The translations under genes and the position numbers were made by a program. A stretch of 64,000 bases of DNA from Campylobacter concisus. Its GTDB lineage: Bacteria > Campylobacterota > Campylobacteria > Campylobacterales > Campylobacteraceae. Shown in pieces: positions 1 through 6,525 of this stretch (position 1 is the first letter of the stretch; every line of letters begins with the position of its first letter). The stretch is taken from NCBI RefSeq assembly GCF_003048575.1, contig NZ_PIRZ01000007.1, positions 1 to 64,000 on the forward strand, written 5' to 3'. Below the pieces are notes generated by a model, which saw only the letters and a program-made list of their open reading frames with translations, was not told the origin of the DNA and ran no database searches.

Positions 1-2
1 AG

Positions 3-65
3 TCAAAGAGGCTACAAAGATGTTGCTTTTATAGTTGTAACGGTTGTAATAGTTGTAAGGAGTAA
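3..65 (+). CDS. 3' end of an upstream prophage gene (partial, tentative)
   Basis: The reading frame beginning at base 3 stays open from the window edge to a TAA at 63-65, four bases before the next ATG and just after its Shine-Dalgarno sequence, which is a usual operon spacing. It ends in a Cys-rich tail made by 9-bp DNA repeats. The other two + frames also reach the edge, one stopping at 34 and one at 72, so the choice of frame is an inference. Function cannot be told. Confidence 0.25.
   Translation, partial: SKRLQRCCFYSCNGCNSCKE
30..59 (+). repeat. Three tandem 9-bp iteron-like repeats (RGTTGTAAN)
   Basis: Three adjacent 9-mers, AGTTGTAAC, GGTTGTAAT and AGTTGTAAG, occupy 33-59, with TATAGTTGTAA at 30-40. 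The same words recur at 3229-3279, mainly in inverted orientation. The repeats lie immediately upstream of the gene at 69. They could be protein-binding iterons; that role is an inference. Confidence 0.6.
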
Positions 66-68
66 AAA

Positions 69-326
69 ATGATGGATATAGCTATAAATCCTCTTGAAAA
101 TCGCGCGGTGGAGCGAACGCAAGCGGCAGGGCTAGTTAGACTGGTAAGAGAATTTGAAGAAAAAGGATTTGAAATGAGAGTAAGTGCTAAAGGTGAGCTA
201 TGGGGCATAAGGCGCGGAAACATGATAAAGGGTCAAAAGGCAGACTACTCAAAGAGCATGTTTAAGCTAGTAGGCAAATATATCATAAGAACCGCCGACG
301 GCAAAGTAATCGATACAGCGGCTTAA
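69..326 (+). CDS. Hypothetical prophage early protein, 85 aa
   Basis: I do not recognise the family. The product is a small basic protein with no membrane segment. An AAGGAG ribosome-binding site at 57-62 precedes the ATG; a second in-frame ATG follows directly at 72. It sits at the head of the early operon that continues into gam, gemA and mor, so a role in early phage functions is likely by position only. The upstream iterons (33-59) overlap its leader. Confidence 0.7.
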   Translation: MMDIAINPLENRAVERTQAAGLVRLVREFEEKGFEMRVSAKGELWGIRRGNMIKGQKADYSKSMFKLVGKYIIRTADGKVIDTAA

Positions 327-389
327 ATTTGATTTTTCGGGAGCTCTGCGGAGCTTCCTATAAAGTTAAATTTTAAGAAAGGAGAATAG

Positions 390-731
390 ATGAAAACAGC
401 GAGATTAGTGTTTGTTTCTACTCCCTACGCCAGTATCGAGTGCAAAGATCGGGACAGAAACTACTACGCTAAGCAAATAGCACAGCAGGCTTGCGCTATC
501 GTCAGAGCTAACGGCTATGAGCCTATCTCGCCCGTGCTTGCATGGATGGATGTATATAGCGAACTTGAGCGCGAAAGAGTAATGAAAAACTGCGAAGAAC
601 TGCTTAGAGTGTGCAGCTACTACTACAGCCACCCGTGCAAGTGGAGCGACAAGAGTAAGGGCATGGCACAAGAGGCGGCATGGGCTAAAGAATATGGTCT
701 TAGTGAGCTTAAATTTAGTTTGTTTGAGTGA
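390..731 (+). CDS. DUF4406/DUF7768-like small phage protein, 113 aa
   Basis: The N-terminal FVSTPYAS and the later GYEPISPVLAW resemble small phage proteins with a nucleoside-2-deoxyribosyltransferase-like fold (DUF4406/DUF7768 type), in which a beta strand ending in S-x-PY and a P-x-x-P-x-L segment are typical. The assignment is from motif recall and not certain. A good ribosome-binding site (AAGGAG) lies at 378-383 before the ATG. Its 3' end is followed after 35 bases by the Gam-like gene. Whether it has catalytic activity cannot be judged. Confidence 0.7.
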   Translation: MKTARLVFVSTPYASIECKDRDRNYYAKQIAQQACAIVRANGYEPISPVLAWMDVYSELERERVMKNCEELLRVCSYYYSHPCKWSDKSKGMAQEAAWAKEYGLSELKFSLFE

Positions 732-766
732 TAGGGCTAATAAAAATTTTTAATGAGGAGCAAAAG

Positions 767-1255
767 ATGCAAATAAATAGTTTTAGCGACGTAGACGTCG
801 CTTTAAAAAGACTATGCGAAGTAAGCGTAGGTATAGAAAAAATTAACGGTGAAGTAACGCTTGAATGCAACCGTATAAAAGAAGCTAGAAAAAGCGAAAT
901 TGAAAGACTTGAGAGTGAAAAAAGCTACATTGAGCAGCAAATCACACTATTTTGCGAGGACAACAAGGCTGAATTTGCCGAAAAACGCTCTAAGGAATTT
1001 ACCTTTGGCGAGATCGGCTACCGCATAAGCAAAAGCGTAAGAGTACCTAGCGTAAAAGCCAAGCTTGAGAGTTTGCTAAACTCCATAAAGGCGTTTGGGT
1101 TAGGTAAAGAGTGCATCATATACGAGGAAAAGCCTAACAAAGAAGCGCTGGCAGAGCTAAAAGACGAGGATTTGGTAAAGCTCGGTCTTAAAAGAGTGGT
1201 AAAAGATAATTTTAGGATAGTGCCTAAAATAGAGAGTTTGGAGGTAGGAAAATGA
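767..1255 (+). CDS. gam: Gam-like host-nuclease inhibitor, 162 aa
   Basis: Mu Gam binds double-stranded DNA ends and protects linear phage DNA from RecBCD-type nucleases. The protein shows the family layout: an N-terminal long helical/coiled-coil part rich in Glu and Lys, then a C-terminal part with FTFGEIGYRISK and the VKLGLKRVVKDNFRI-like segment near the end. I chose the ATG at 767 because it follows GAGGAG at 755-760; an upstream in-frame TTG/ATG-type start would overlap the previous gene. Its stop overlaps the next ATG as ATGA. Position in the early operon agrees with Mu. Confidence 0.85.
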   Translation: MQINSFSDVDVALKRLCEVSVGIEKINGEVTLECNRIKEARKSEIERLESEKSYIEQQITLFCEDNKAEFAEKRSKEFTFGEIGYRISKSVRVPSVKAKLESLLNSIKAFGLGKECIIYEEKPNKEALAELKDEDLVKLGLKRVVKDNFRIVPKIESLEVGK

Positions 1256-1380
1256 ACGAGATAAAGAGTGATTTTCAAATTTATTGGAGTGAATATAAAA
1301 AGTTAAAAGATAGCAAAAATAGGCTTTTGCCTAGGTTTGTAAGACGAGAAAAATTAAGAATTTGCGTTAAAGGGCTTTAA
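1252..1380 (+). CDS. Small hypothetical protein, 42 aa
   Basis: The ATG overlaps the stop of the Gam-like gene (ATGA at 1252-1255), and GGAGGTAGG just upstream gives a ribosome-binding site, which together argue for real translation. The product is very basic (Lys/Arg-rich C-terminal half) with aromatic residues in the first half. No family recognised. Its stop codon lies in the loop of an RNA hairpin (1367-1389). Confidence 0.55.
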   Translation: MNEIKSDFQIYWSEYKKLKDSKNRLLPRFVRREKLRICVKGL

Positions 1381-1420
1381 GCCCTTTAAAATGCGTTTAA
1401 TGCTGAATTAAACGTATTTT
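1367..1420 (+). terminator. Two back-to-back RNA hairpins (attenuator or terminator)
   Basis: The first hairpin has a 9-bp perfect stem, 1367-1375 with 1381-1389, and a TTTAA loop. The second has a 14-bp stem, 1388-1401 with 1407-1420, carrying one G-U pair. No long U tract follows the first, but the second ends in TTTT. They separate the Gam block from the DUF2786-like gene and could terminate or attenuate early transcription. Confidence 0.5.
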
Positions 1421-1447
1421 AAAAGGTTTAAATTTTAAAGGAAAACC

Positions 1448-1993
1448 ATGCAAAACATCGACGAAAAACTAAAAGTTAGACTTCTAAAGCTCCAAGCTCT
1501 AGCGGAGCAAGGTGTAGGTGGTGAAGCGGTAAGTGCCAAAGAGATACTAAACAAACTACTAAAAAAACATAAAATAAGCCTTGAATCACTAATAGACGAC
1601 GAAAAGAGCAAGGAGTATGCTTTCAAATACGAGAGCAAATTTGAAAAAGAGCTTTTGTTCAGAATTTGTGCCAAAGTAAAAAATATATTCATAAGTGACG
1701 GCATAAAATATATGCAGCGTAAAGGCAGACAAATAAGCTTTTGTTTGACCAAATACGAATTCATGGAGTTTGAAATTTTAAGATCGGCATATTTTCAAAG
1801 CTGGGAGAAATGTTTAGAAAATGCTCAAGCTGCTTTCGTATGGAAAAACAAACTAGGCTTCAAAGACAACAAACGCATAGGAGAGGTAAAACCTTTAAGC
1901 CCTGAAGAGATAAAAGAGATACTAAATATCCAAAAGATGGCCGAGGGAATGCCCGAAGCCCAGCTTCAAAGAAATTTGCTGGAGGGCAAATAA
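1448..1993 (+). CDS. DUF2786-like protein, 181 aa
   Basis: Residues 1-45 show the DUF2786 pattern: K-x-x-LQALAEQGVGGEAVSAKEILNKLLKKH, that is KLLALA-like helix, a gap rich in Gly, an E-A-x-A helix and a following LI segment. The remainder (residues 60-181) is helical with a basic patch around KYMQRKGRQISF. Known relatives are common in phages and mobile elements; a DNA-related function is often guessed but not proven. The ribosome-binding site AAAGGAAAACC precedes the ATG. Its stop overlaps the next start (TAATG). Confidence 0.8.
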   Translation: MQNIDEKLKVRLLKLQALAEQGVGGEAVSAKEILNKLLKKHKISLESLIDDEKSKEYAFKYESKFEKELLFRICAKVKNIFISDGIKYMQRKGRQISFCLTKYEFMEFEILRSAYFQSWEKCLENAQAAFVWKNKLGFKDNKRIGEVKPLSPEEIKEILNIQKMAEGMPEAQLQRNLLEGK

Positions 1994-2151
1994 TGAAGCA
2001 TACTGCTAAAGAGATAAAACAAAATAGAATTTACTTCACCGATGTAATCGCAAAGCTGATACAAAAGGAGCCTAAAAAGCAGATGGATAGAGATCTAGCC
2101 AACCTTTTTGATGAGTTAAGAGAAACATTAAAGGCAAGAGATGAGCGCTAA
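1993..2151 (+). CDS. Small hypothetical protein, 52 aa
   Basis: It starts inside the stop of the preceding gene (TAATG) with GGAGGGC upstream, and its end overlaps the next ATG by 11 bases, so translational coupling on both sides is likely. The product is a charged, helical peptide with no Cys and no membrane segment. No family recognised. Codon and base use match the neighbours. Confidence 0.6.
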   Translation: MKHTAKEIKQNRIYFTDVIAKLIQKEPKKQMDRDLANLFDELRETLKARDER

Positions 2152-2344
2152 GCAAAGAGAACACCTAAAAAATTTAGCTATTAAAAGACACGAAAATGCA
2201 CTTTTTAGGCTGAAAAATGCACTCGGCTACGATCTTAGTTTTTACCGCTTTAAAAACGGAAAGCTAAACGTGTCAAAACTAGCTAGGTGCAGTGGTTTAA
2301 GCCGTGGATTTTTAGAGAAAGAGCTGTGGAAAAAAGGATTATAA
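2141..2344 (+). CDS. Small HTH-like protein, 67 aa
   Basis: The C-terminal half, KLARCSGLSRGFLEKELWKKG, looks like a helix-turn-helix in which SGLSRGFL would be the turn and recognition helix. The N-terminal half is basic and helical. DNA binding is an inference. It overlaps the preceding small gene by 11 bases, and its stop TAA shares one base with the ATG of the ATPase gene at 2344, so the three genes are probably coupled. Confidence 0.65.
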   Translation: MSAKQREHLKNLAIKRHENALFRLKNALGYDLSFYRFKNGKLNVSKLARCSGLSRGFLEKELWKKGL

Positions 2345-3306
2345 TGAGCGAAATTTTCGAGTTTTTAAAAAGTTCTAGCCTAACCAAGGATAGTTTCAAT
2401 GAAAAGGTCGAGTTTTTGATAGATGGCTTTTTAGTAAAGCAGCTAATCACACTGATCTACGCGGACGGCGGCACGGGCAAAAGCTACATGGCCTTTGCTC
2501 TAGCTAAAAAACTTTGCAAAGAGGGTCAAAGGGTGTTTTTCATAGACTACGACAACCCCGTAGGCGTACTCAAACAGCGCGGCGTAGATAGGCTACTTAT
2601 AGAAAGCTACGAGAATATGAATTATATCCAGCGCTCCACTTTGGAGCTTTGCGGATTTGAGCTTGTTCTAAAGCTAGAAGAAAACGCTGTAGGCAAAGCC
2701 TACAAAGATTGCGTTTTTATCCTGGATAGCTTGCGTGATTTTGTAGACATCAATAACGATAACCGCATAAATAGGCTATTTGGTGCGCTTAAGAATTTAC
2801 GTGAAGCGGGAGCTACCGTGATCATCCTCCACCACTCTAACAAAGACGGTAAAAACTATCAAGGCAGCAACCATATAAGAAATTCTCTCGACGTTATGTA
2901 TCATCTAATAAAACGCCCTAGCAAGGAAAACGAGTTAAATTTCTTACTTGAAGTAGCCAAAGAAAGAGCCGGAGTAAAAGATAGCGGTTTTTGTGTAAAA
3001 ACGCTAAATTTAGAACTAAACGAGCTTGACGTGGAAGTAGCTAGAATGAGTGAATACGAGCTAAATTTTACCACTCTAGCGCAAAAGATACTAGCCGGCG
3101 GCGAGGCAAACAAGACCGAGCTGCTAAACGCTATGAATTACGAAAAAGACGATAGAACGGCTAGGGATTGCCTGGATAAATTCGACGGCAAGCTATGGTT
3201 TAGCCGTAAAATGGGCAAGAGCGTGATATATAGTTGTAAAGCGGAGACTACAACCGATACAACTGTTACAACTATAAGGGAAAATACCTTAAATTTGGCG
3301 GTTTGA
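2344..3306 (+). CDS. RecA/RepA-type P-loop ATPase, 320 aa
   Basis: The protein has a Walker A GGTGKS at residues 42-47, an FFIDYD strand near 65-70, and a Walker B CVFILDS at 123-129, with ATVIILHHSNKDG further on, as in AAA_25/RepA-like hexameric helicases and replication ATPases. It would act on DNA during phage replication or transposition; the precise role is unknown. An upstream in-frame start at 2287 exists but would bury the previous gene, and AAAAAGGATT precedes 2344. The C-terminal tail is Thr-rich because the DNA there carries 9-bp repeats. The winged-helix-like region at residues 235-300 could bind DNA. Confidence 0.8.
   Translation: MSEIFEFLKSSSLTKDSFNEKVEFLIDGFLVKQLITLIYADGGTGKSYMAFALAKKLCKEGQRVFFIDYDNPVGVLKQRGVDRLLIESYENMNYIQRSTLELCGFELVLKLEENAVGKAYKDCVFILDSLRDFVDINNDNRINRLFGALKNLREAGATVIILHHSNKDGKNYQGSNHIRNSLDVMYHLIKRPSKENELNFLLEVAKERAGVKDSGFCVKTLNLELNELDVEVARMSEYELNFTTLAQKILAGGEANKTELLNAMNYEKDDRTARDCLDKFDGKLWFSRKMGKSVIYSCKAETTTDTTVTTIRENTLNLAV
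3229..3279. repeat. Second cluster of 9-bp iteron-like repeats, with an inverted repeat
   Basis: TATAGTTGTAA at 3229-3239 pairs perfectly with TTACAACTATA at 3266-3276. Between them, read on minus, stand GTTG-containing 9-mers like those at 33-59. The cluster lies in the 3' end of the ATPase coding sequence. It may be a binding site for a phage protein. Confidence 0.55.
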
Positions 3307-3307
3307 G

Positions 3308-3811
3308 ATGAATACGAGCGAACTAAAAAAATACTATATAAAAATGATACAAACATTGAAGCACAACTATTTCGTGGATGACGAGTGCAGGAAAGTATAT
3401 TTACGGGCGCAATTTGGCAAAGATAGCCTGAAAGAGCTAAGTATAGAGGAGCTTAGGGTCGTGCTAGAGGTCGTGGGATATAAGCCCCATAAAGACACAA
3501 ATTTTAAAAGACCTGCGCGAAAAACCAAAGCAACCCGCAAAACCAAAGCAAACAAAACGTCTAATCATTCTTTTGTAGCCGGTGAAGATCTAACGCCAGC
3601 TAAAGGCAGCCTATACGCGACCAAAAAGCAGCTTGAAACTATTGTTGGTATTTGGGAAGAGATAGCCAACGTAAAAACGGGCATGGCTTTAAGAGAGTTC
3701 ATCTTTAGGATAGTTAAAATCAGACCTTTGCATCTTAAATTTCTATCAAGGAGCGATGCCGCCGACGTCGTGCAAGCCCTTATTCAAATGAAAGATAAAT
3801 ATTACAAATGA
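3308..3811 (+). CDS. gemA: GemA / Mu gp16-family regulator (DUF1018), 167 aa
   Basis: The C-terminal half carries the DUF1018 signature: YATKKQLETIVGIWEE, then ALREFIFRIVKI and a final helix LSRSDAADVVQALIQMKD. In Mu, GemA modulates host gene expression and DNA topology in the early phase. A Lys/Arg/Thr-rich linker (RKTKATRKTKANKT, about residues 73-88) separates it from the N-terminal helical part. The start ATG sits one base after the stop of the ATPase gene, and its end overlaps the Mor gene by four bases. Family-level assignment is firm, activity is inferred. Confidence 0.88.
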   Translation: MNTSELKKYYIKMIQTLKHNYFVDDECRKVYLRAQFGKDSLKELSIEELRVVLEVVGYKPHKDTNFKRPARKTKATRKTKANKTSNHSFVAGEDLTPAKGSLYATKKQLETIVGIWEEIANVKTGMALREFIFRIVKIRPLHLKFLSRSDAADVVQALIQMKDKYYK

Positions 3812-4089
3812 TAAATAGCTTCGATATATTCGCCGAGTTCTACAACCGCGTCAAAGAGAGCGAAAGCATGGCCGACATCATCAAAGAATACGGCGGAGCA
3901 AATATTTACGTGCCAAGCTACAAAGGTACATTTAGAAACTACGATATACTCAAAGAATACGAAGAAGGCATAGAGTTAGGCAAGCCACGCCCAGTAGTCA
4001 TTCGCGAGATCGCCGCGAAGCATAACTTGAGCTATAACAGCGTTTGTGCTATAACCAAAGAGTTAAGAGAGCCTAGTTTGTTCGAGTAA
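3808..4089 (+). CDS. mor: Mor-type transcriptional activator, 93 aa
   Basis: The sequence matches the Mor/C activator family: GGANIYVPS (Mu Mor has a GGxxxYIP segment) in residues 29-38, then an arginine-rich stretch and a C-terminal helix-turn-helix, IREIAAKHNLSYNSVCAITKEL. In Mu, Mor turns on the middle promoter and C turns on the late promoters. Only one such gene is seen here, so it may do both tasks. At 93 aa it is shorter than Mu Mor (129 aa). It overlaps gemA by ATGA. Likely targets include the divergent region at 13,151-13,300. Confidence 0.87.
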   Translation: MINSFDIFAEFYNRVKESESMADIIKEYGGANIYVPSYKGTFRNYDILKEYEEGIELGKPRPVVIREIAAKHNLSYNSVCAITKELREPSLFE

Positions 4090-4156
4090 ATGCGTCCTCT
4101 TTCCTACGCTTTTCTTTAAAATCCAATCTGTAGAAACTTCCGCCTTTAATCCTTTT

Positions 4157-4185
4157 TTGACAAAATATTCCCAAGCAACTATAAT
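4157..4185 (+). promoter_or_regulatory. Consensus sigma70 promoter for the thermonuclease gene
   Basis: TTGACA at 4157-4162 and TATAAT at 4180-4185 are both perfect, with a 17-base spacer. This is the strongest promoter in the prophage part and lies 23 bases before the nuclease ATG, so the nuclease can be expressed in the lysogen independently of Mor. Confidence 0.85.
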
Positions 4186-4208
4186 ACACCCCAAAAAGGC
4201 CTTTAAAA

Positions 4209-4664
4209 ATGCTTAAATTGCTAATATTTACGAGCCTGCTATTTACTTGCGCCTTTACGGACTATGAGGCAAAGGTGGTAAAAATTTCAGACGGCGACAC
4301 TATAAAAGTCTTGACTGTGGATAAGCAAGAGATAAAGATAAGGCTTCACGGCATAGACGCCCCAGAAAAAAAGCAACCTTTCTCACGTTTATGTAAACAA
4401 GCCCTGCAGGCTAAAATAGCTGGAAAGATCGTAACCGTAGCGGGAGATAAAAAAGATAAGTATCAAAGGACTATCGCAAAAGTATTCCTTGATGGAGAAG
4501 ACGTGAATAAATTTATGGTCAAAAACGGCTATGCTTGGGCTTTTAAGAAGTATTCCAAGGAGTATGAGAATGATGAAGCGTATGCCAGAAATGCAAAGCT
4601 AGGCCTTTGGCAAGAAGATAGCCCGACCCCGCCTTGGGAGTTTAGAAAAAAGAGAAAAAACTAG
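4209..4664 (+). CDS. Secreted thermonuclease (SNase family), 151 aa
   Basis: Staphylococcal-nuclease-like proteins cleave DNA and RNA using Ca2+. The order of motifs is typical: KISDGDTIKV near residues 25-34 with the metal-binding Asp, IRLHGIDAPE near 44-53 with the catalytic Arg, KDKYQRTIAKVFLDGEDVN around 82-100, then GYAWAF and AKLGLW. Residues 1-16 form a signal peptide ending around CAFT, so it is exported. It has its own consensus promoter and faces the minus-strand head operon, which is the pattern of a lysogenic-conversion gene. By analogy with the Dns nuclease of the C. jejuni CJIE1 prophage it could limit natural transformation; that is inference. Confidence 0.9.
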   Translation: MLKLLIFTSLLFTCAFTDYEAKVVKISDGDTIKVLTVDKQEIKIRLHGIDAPEKKQPFSRLCKQALQAKIAGKIVTVAGDKKDKYQRTIAKVFLDGEDVNKFMVKNGYAWAFKKYSKEYENDEAYARNAKLGLWQEDSPTPPWEFRKKRKN

Positions 4665-4668
4665 ACTA

Positions 4669-5154
4669 CTACTTAAAGCTATCCTTTACGAAATTTATAG
4701 CTACTTTTTTTACGACTTCTTCGGTTTTATCCGGCAATTTTCCGCTTTTATCTACCGGCAAGAACGGGCGAGCCGCGATTCTTACGTTTTTACTTCGTCC
4801 CGCCTTATTGGTGCCGAATTGATGAACTAATCCATAAGCAAAGCCATTCTTATTCGTATTATTAGATACTGTAGCTTTTTTATCATCTGCTTTAACTATC
4901 CACCTATCTGCTAAATTTCCATCTGATCTTAAAATATTAAGAGATTTTCCATGTCTTTGTTTTTGCTTGATAGTGCTAGGTTTTAAGGCTTGCCATTTTT
5001 GTCCGAAGGGACTGCTCTCGTTCTCAAAACTAGCTTCTATTTCGTTTTGTAAGATATTGCCTAGTGTTTGCATTAGCGGCTTGGTTTTTTTGTCGATATT
5101 TTGCAGAGATTTTAGCTTAGTTTGCAGCTCTTCTAGGCCTTTAACTTCTATCAT
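4669..5154 (-). CDS. Virion morphogenesis protein, Mu gpG family, 161 aa
   Basis: The protein resembles phage virion morphogenesis (Phage_tail_S, Mu gpG) proteins, which act at head completion or the head-tail join. Features are the N-terminal MIEVKGLEELQTKLKSL helix, SPFGQKWQALKPSTIKQK in the middle and the C-terminal VHQFGT followed by IAARPFLPV, which is the family's best-kept part. I placed the start at 5154, after AAGGGGAC on the minus strand; a longer frame to 5235 runs through the structured RNA region and is unlikely. It is the last gene of the minus-strand head operon and faces the nuclease gene. Confidence 0.85.
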   Translation of the reverse strand: MIEVKGLEELQTKLKSLQNIDKKTKPLMQTLGNILQNEIEASFENESSPFGQKWQALKPSTIKQKQRHGKSLNILRSDGNLADRWIVKADDKKATVSNNTNKNGFAYGLVHQFGTNKAGRSKNVRIAARPFLPVDKSGKLPDKTEEVVKKVAINFVKDSFK

Positions 5155-5178
5155 TGCGTTTGTCCCCTTAAAATGTGG

Positions 5179-5184
5179 TATAAT
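5179..5184 (+). promoter_or_regulatory. -10 box (TATAAT) of the putative small RNA
   Basis: A perfect TATAAT on the plus strand ends seven bases before the start of an 11-bp terminal stem (5191). A weak TTGCGT lies upstream at a spacing of 19. It is directed against the minus-strand head operon, so it does not serve any visible protein gene. Confidence 0.6.
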
Positions 5185-5190
5185 TACACA

Positions 5191-5283
5191 AAGTAGATAA
5201 GAGATGGCCCAGATTTGGCAGGGTTCCAGTTGCAAAAAGCAAGCTGTATATGACTTGGGTTCGATGCCCGGCCTTATCTACTT
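5191..5283 (+). ncRNA. Candidate tRNA-like structured small RNA
   Basis: The 93-base element is closed by a perfect 11-bp helix, 5191-5201 with 5273-5283. Inside are a D-arm-like hairpin (stem 5207-5210 with 5221-5224, ten-base loop containing GG and flanking A's), a bulged hairpin with an AAAAA loop (5228-5245), and a T-arm-like hairpin (stem 5255-5259 with 5267-5271, loop TTCGATG). A TATAAT lies just upstream and a T-rich run just downstream (about 5298-5310). The middle arm lacks a proper anticodon loop and there is no encoded CCA, so it is not a normal tRNA. It is antisense to the gap between gpG and gpF and overlaps the gpF stop. Confidence 0.55.
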
Positions 5284-6525
5284 TATTCTTATATATCTTT
5301 TTTTATCTTTCAAAATAGCTTTATAATTTTCTACGGGTATCCTCGTAATAGTCGCTATAAAATTATCGGTTTTAAATTTTTTAAGCGTATAGTCTAGGCG
5401 GATGACGGCGTAATTTACCATGTTATCGTTTTGTAGGCTATTATAAAAATATAGTAAAACATTGTCCTTTTTATCGTAAAATACGCGTTTAGCTTCGTCA
5501 AAAACGCCTACTACGGCTTTTATTTCATCGATATTGGGCTCTTTTCCCTTCGGCTTGCTATCTCTCGTGATGTGCGAGATGGTGTTTTGATAAACGGCTA
5601 TACTGGATGCTTTGGGCTCTACGTCGATGATTTTTAGATTTTTCTTGATACTTTGCTTTAACTCCCCTACTTGAGCCACCTGGTAAATTTTATCCTTGAT
5701 GATTTTACCGCCGACTACGGCGCCTACCATGTCGTCTAAGCTTTTTTGCCAAACGTAAATGTCTCGCTCGTGCTCGAAGCTATCTATGGATTGTTTTAAA
5801 TTTTTCTTTGCAAGAGTTGAAATAATGGCGTCTAAGGCCTTATTTTGCTTATCTTTTAGAATTTCGTTTGTTTTATCGACTTTACCTGGGTTGTATCTAA
5901 AATCTTTTTCTGCAGCTTGAGGTAAAAAAGAGCCATCTGTAAGTGGCACGATACCTCTAGCTACGCATTCGGCCTCTGTAAGCACCTGCACCTTGCAGCG
6001 ACACCCCCAGCCATTTGGCGGATAGTTGGTATCCCAAAATTTATCAGTTTTAGGTAGTGTCTTGCCGTGAAGCTTTCTATGAGCTTCTCTTGTTCTGCTA
6101 TCAAGCACTGCAGTATAGCGGAAGTATTCGCCTAGGCTTTGCATCTGACTTTCATACCTAGCCTTAGCATAGGCCGTTCTCATATTGGTGTTAAATATAG
6201 TTCTTAATCTTCTATTGCCTACGTAAATTTCTTTTTCTTCGCCAGTCTTTGGGTCTTTTACTTTGATATTTCCCAGCCAACCCTTCTTTGCCAGCATAGG
6301 TTTTACACTATTTTTCCACTCGTCAAACCCAATGCCGTCTTTAAAAGCTTTTGTAAGCGAACTTTGCATATCTTTTAAAAGGTCTAAATTTGTCATCTTG
6401 GCTATCGTAAAAGCTTTTTTGTGGGCGTCGTGAATGATCTCGTCGTAATCAAAGTGCGCTTCTGGCTTTTTGCTCTTTAAATATTCATAAACCGCCGTAG
6501 GCTCCTCAAAAAAACTAAAATTCAT
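5278..6525 (-). CDS. Mu gpF-like minor head protein with C-terminal nuclease-like domain, 415 aa
   Basis: Residues 1-190 match the Mu F / SPP1 gp7 minor head family: the helical start, then TIFNTNMRTAYAKARYE, DSRTREAHRKLHGKTLP and the Cys/His cluster PPNGWGCRCKVQVL. The family helps capsid assembly and may enter the cell with DNA. The C-terminal third (about 270-415), with ISHITRDSK and the final basic KAILKDKKRYIRIK, resembles the Barnase/EndoU/ColicinE5/RelE-like toxin domains often fused to gpF proteins; this part is a tentative call. The start overlaps the portal gene end by 11 bases. Its stop lies within the 3' arm of the antisense RNA candidate. Confidence 0.87.
   Translation of the reverse strand: MNFSFFEEPTAVYEYLKSKKPEAHFDYDEIIHDAHKKAFTIAKMTNLDLLKDMQSSLTKAFKDGIGFDEWKNSVKPMLAKKGWLGNIKVKDPKTGEEKEIYVGNRRLRTIFNTNMRTAYAKARYESQMQSLGEYFRYTAVLDSRTREAHRKLHGKTLPKTDKFWDTNYPPNGWGCRCKVQVLTEAECVARGIVPLTDGSFLPQAAEKDFRYNPGKVDKTNEILKDKQNKALDAIISTLAKKNLKQSIDSFEHERDIYVWQKSLDDMVGAVVGGKIIKDKIYQVAQVGELKQSIKKNLKIIDVEPKASSIAVYQNTISHITRDSKPKGKEPNIDEIKAVVGVFDEAKRVFYDKKDNVLLYFYNSLQNDNMVNYAVIRLDYTLKKFKTDNFIATITRIPVENYKAILKDKKRYIRIK

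Noticed and set aside
5191-5283. Normal tRNA gene
   Set aside because: D- and T-like arms are present, but the middle arm cannot form a 7-base anticodon loop with a T before the anticodon, spacing between acceptor and D-arm is too long, and CCA is not encoded.
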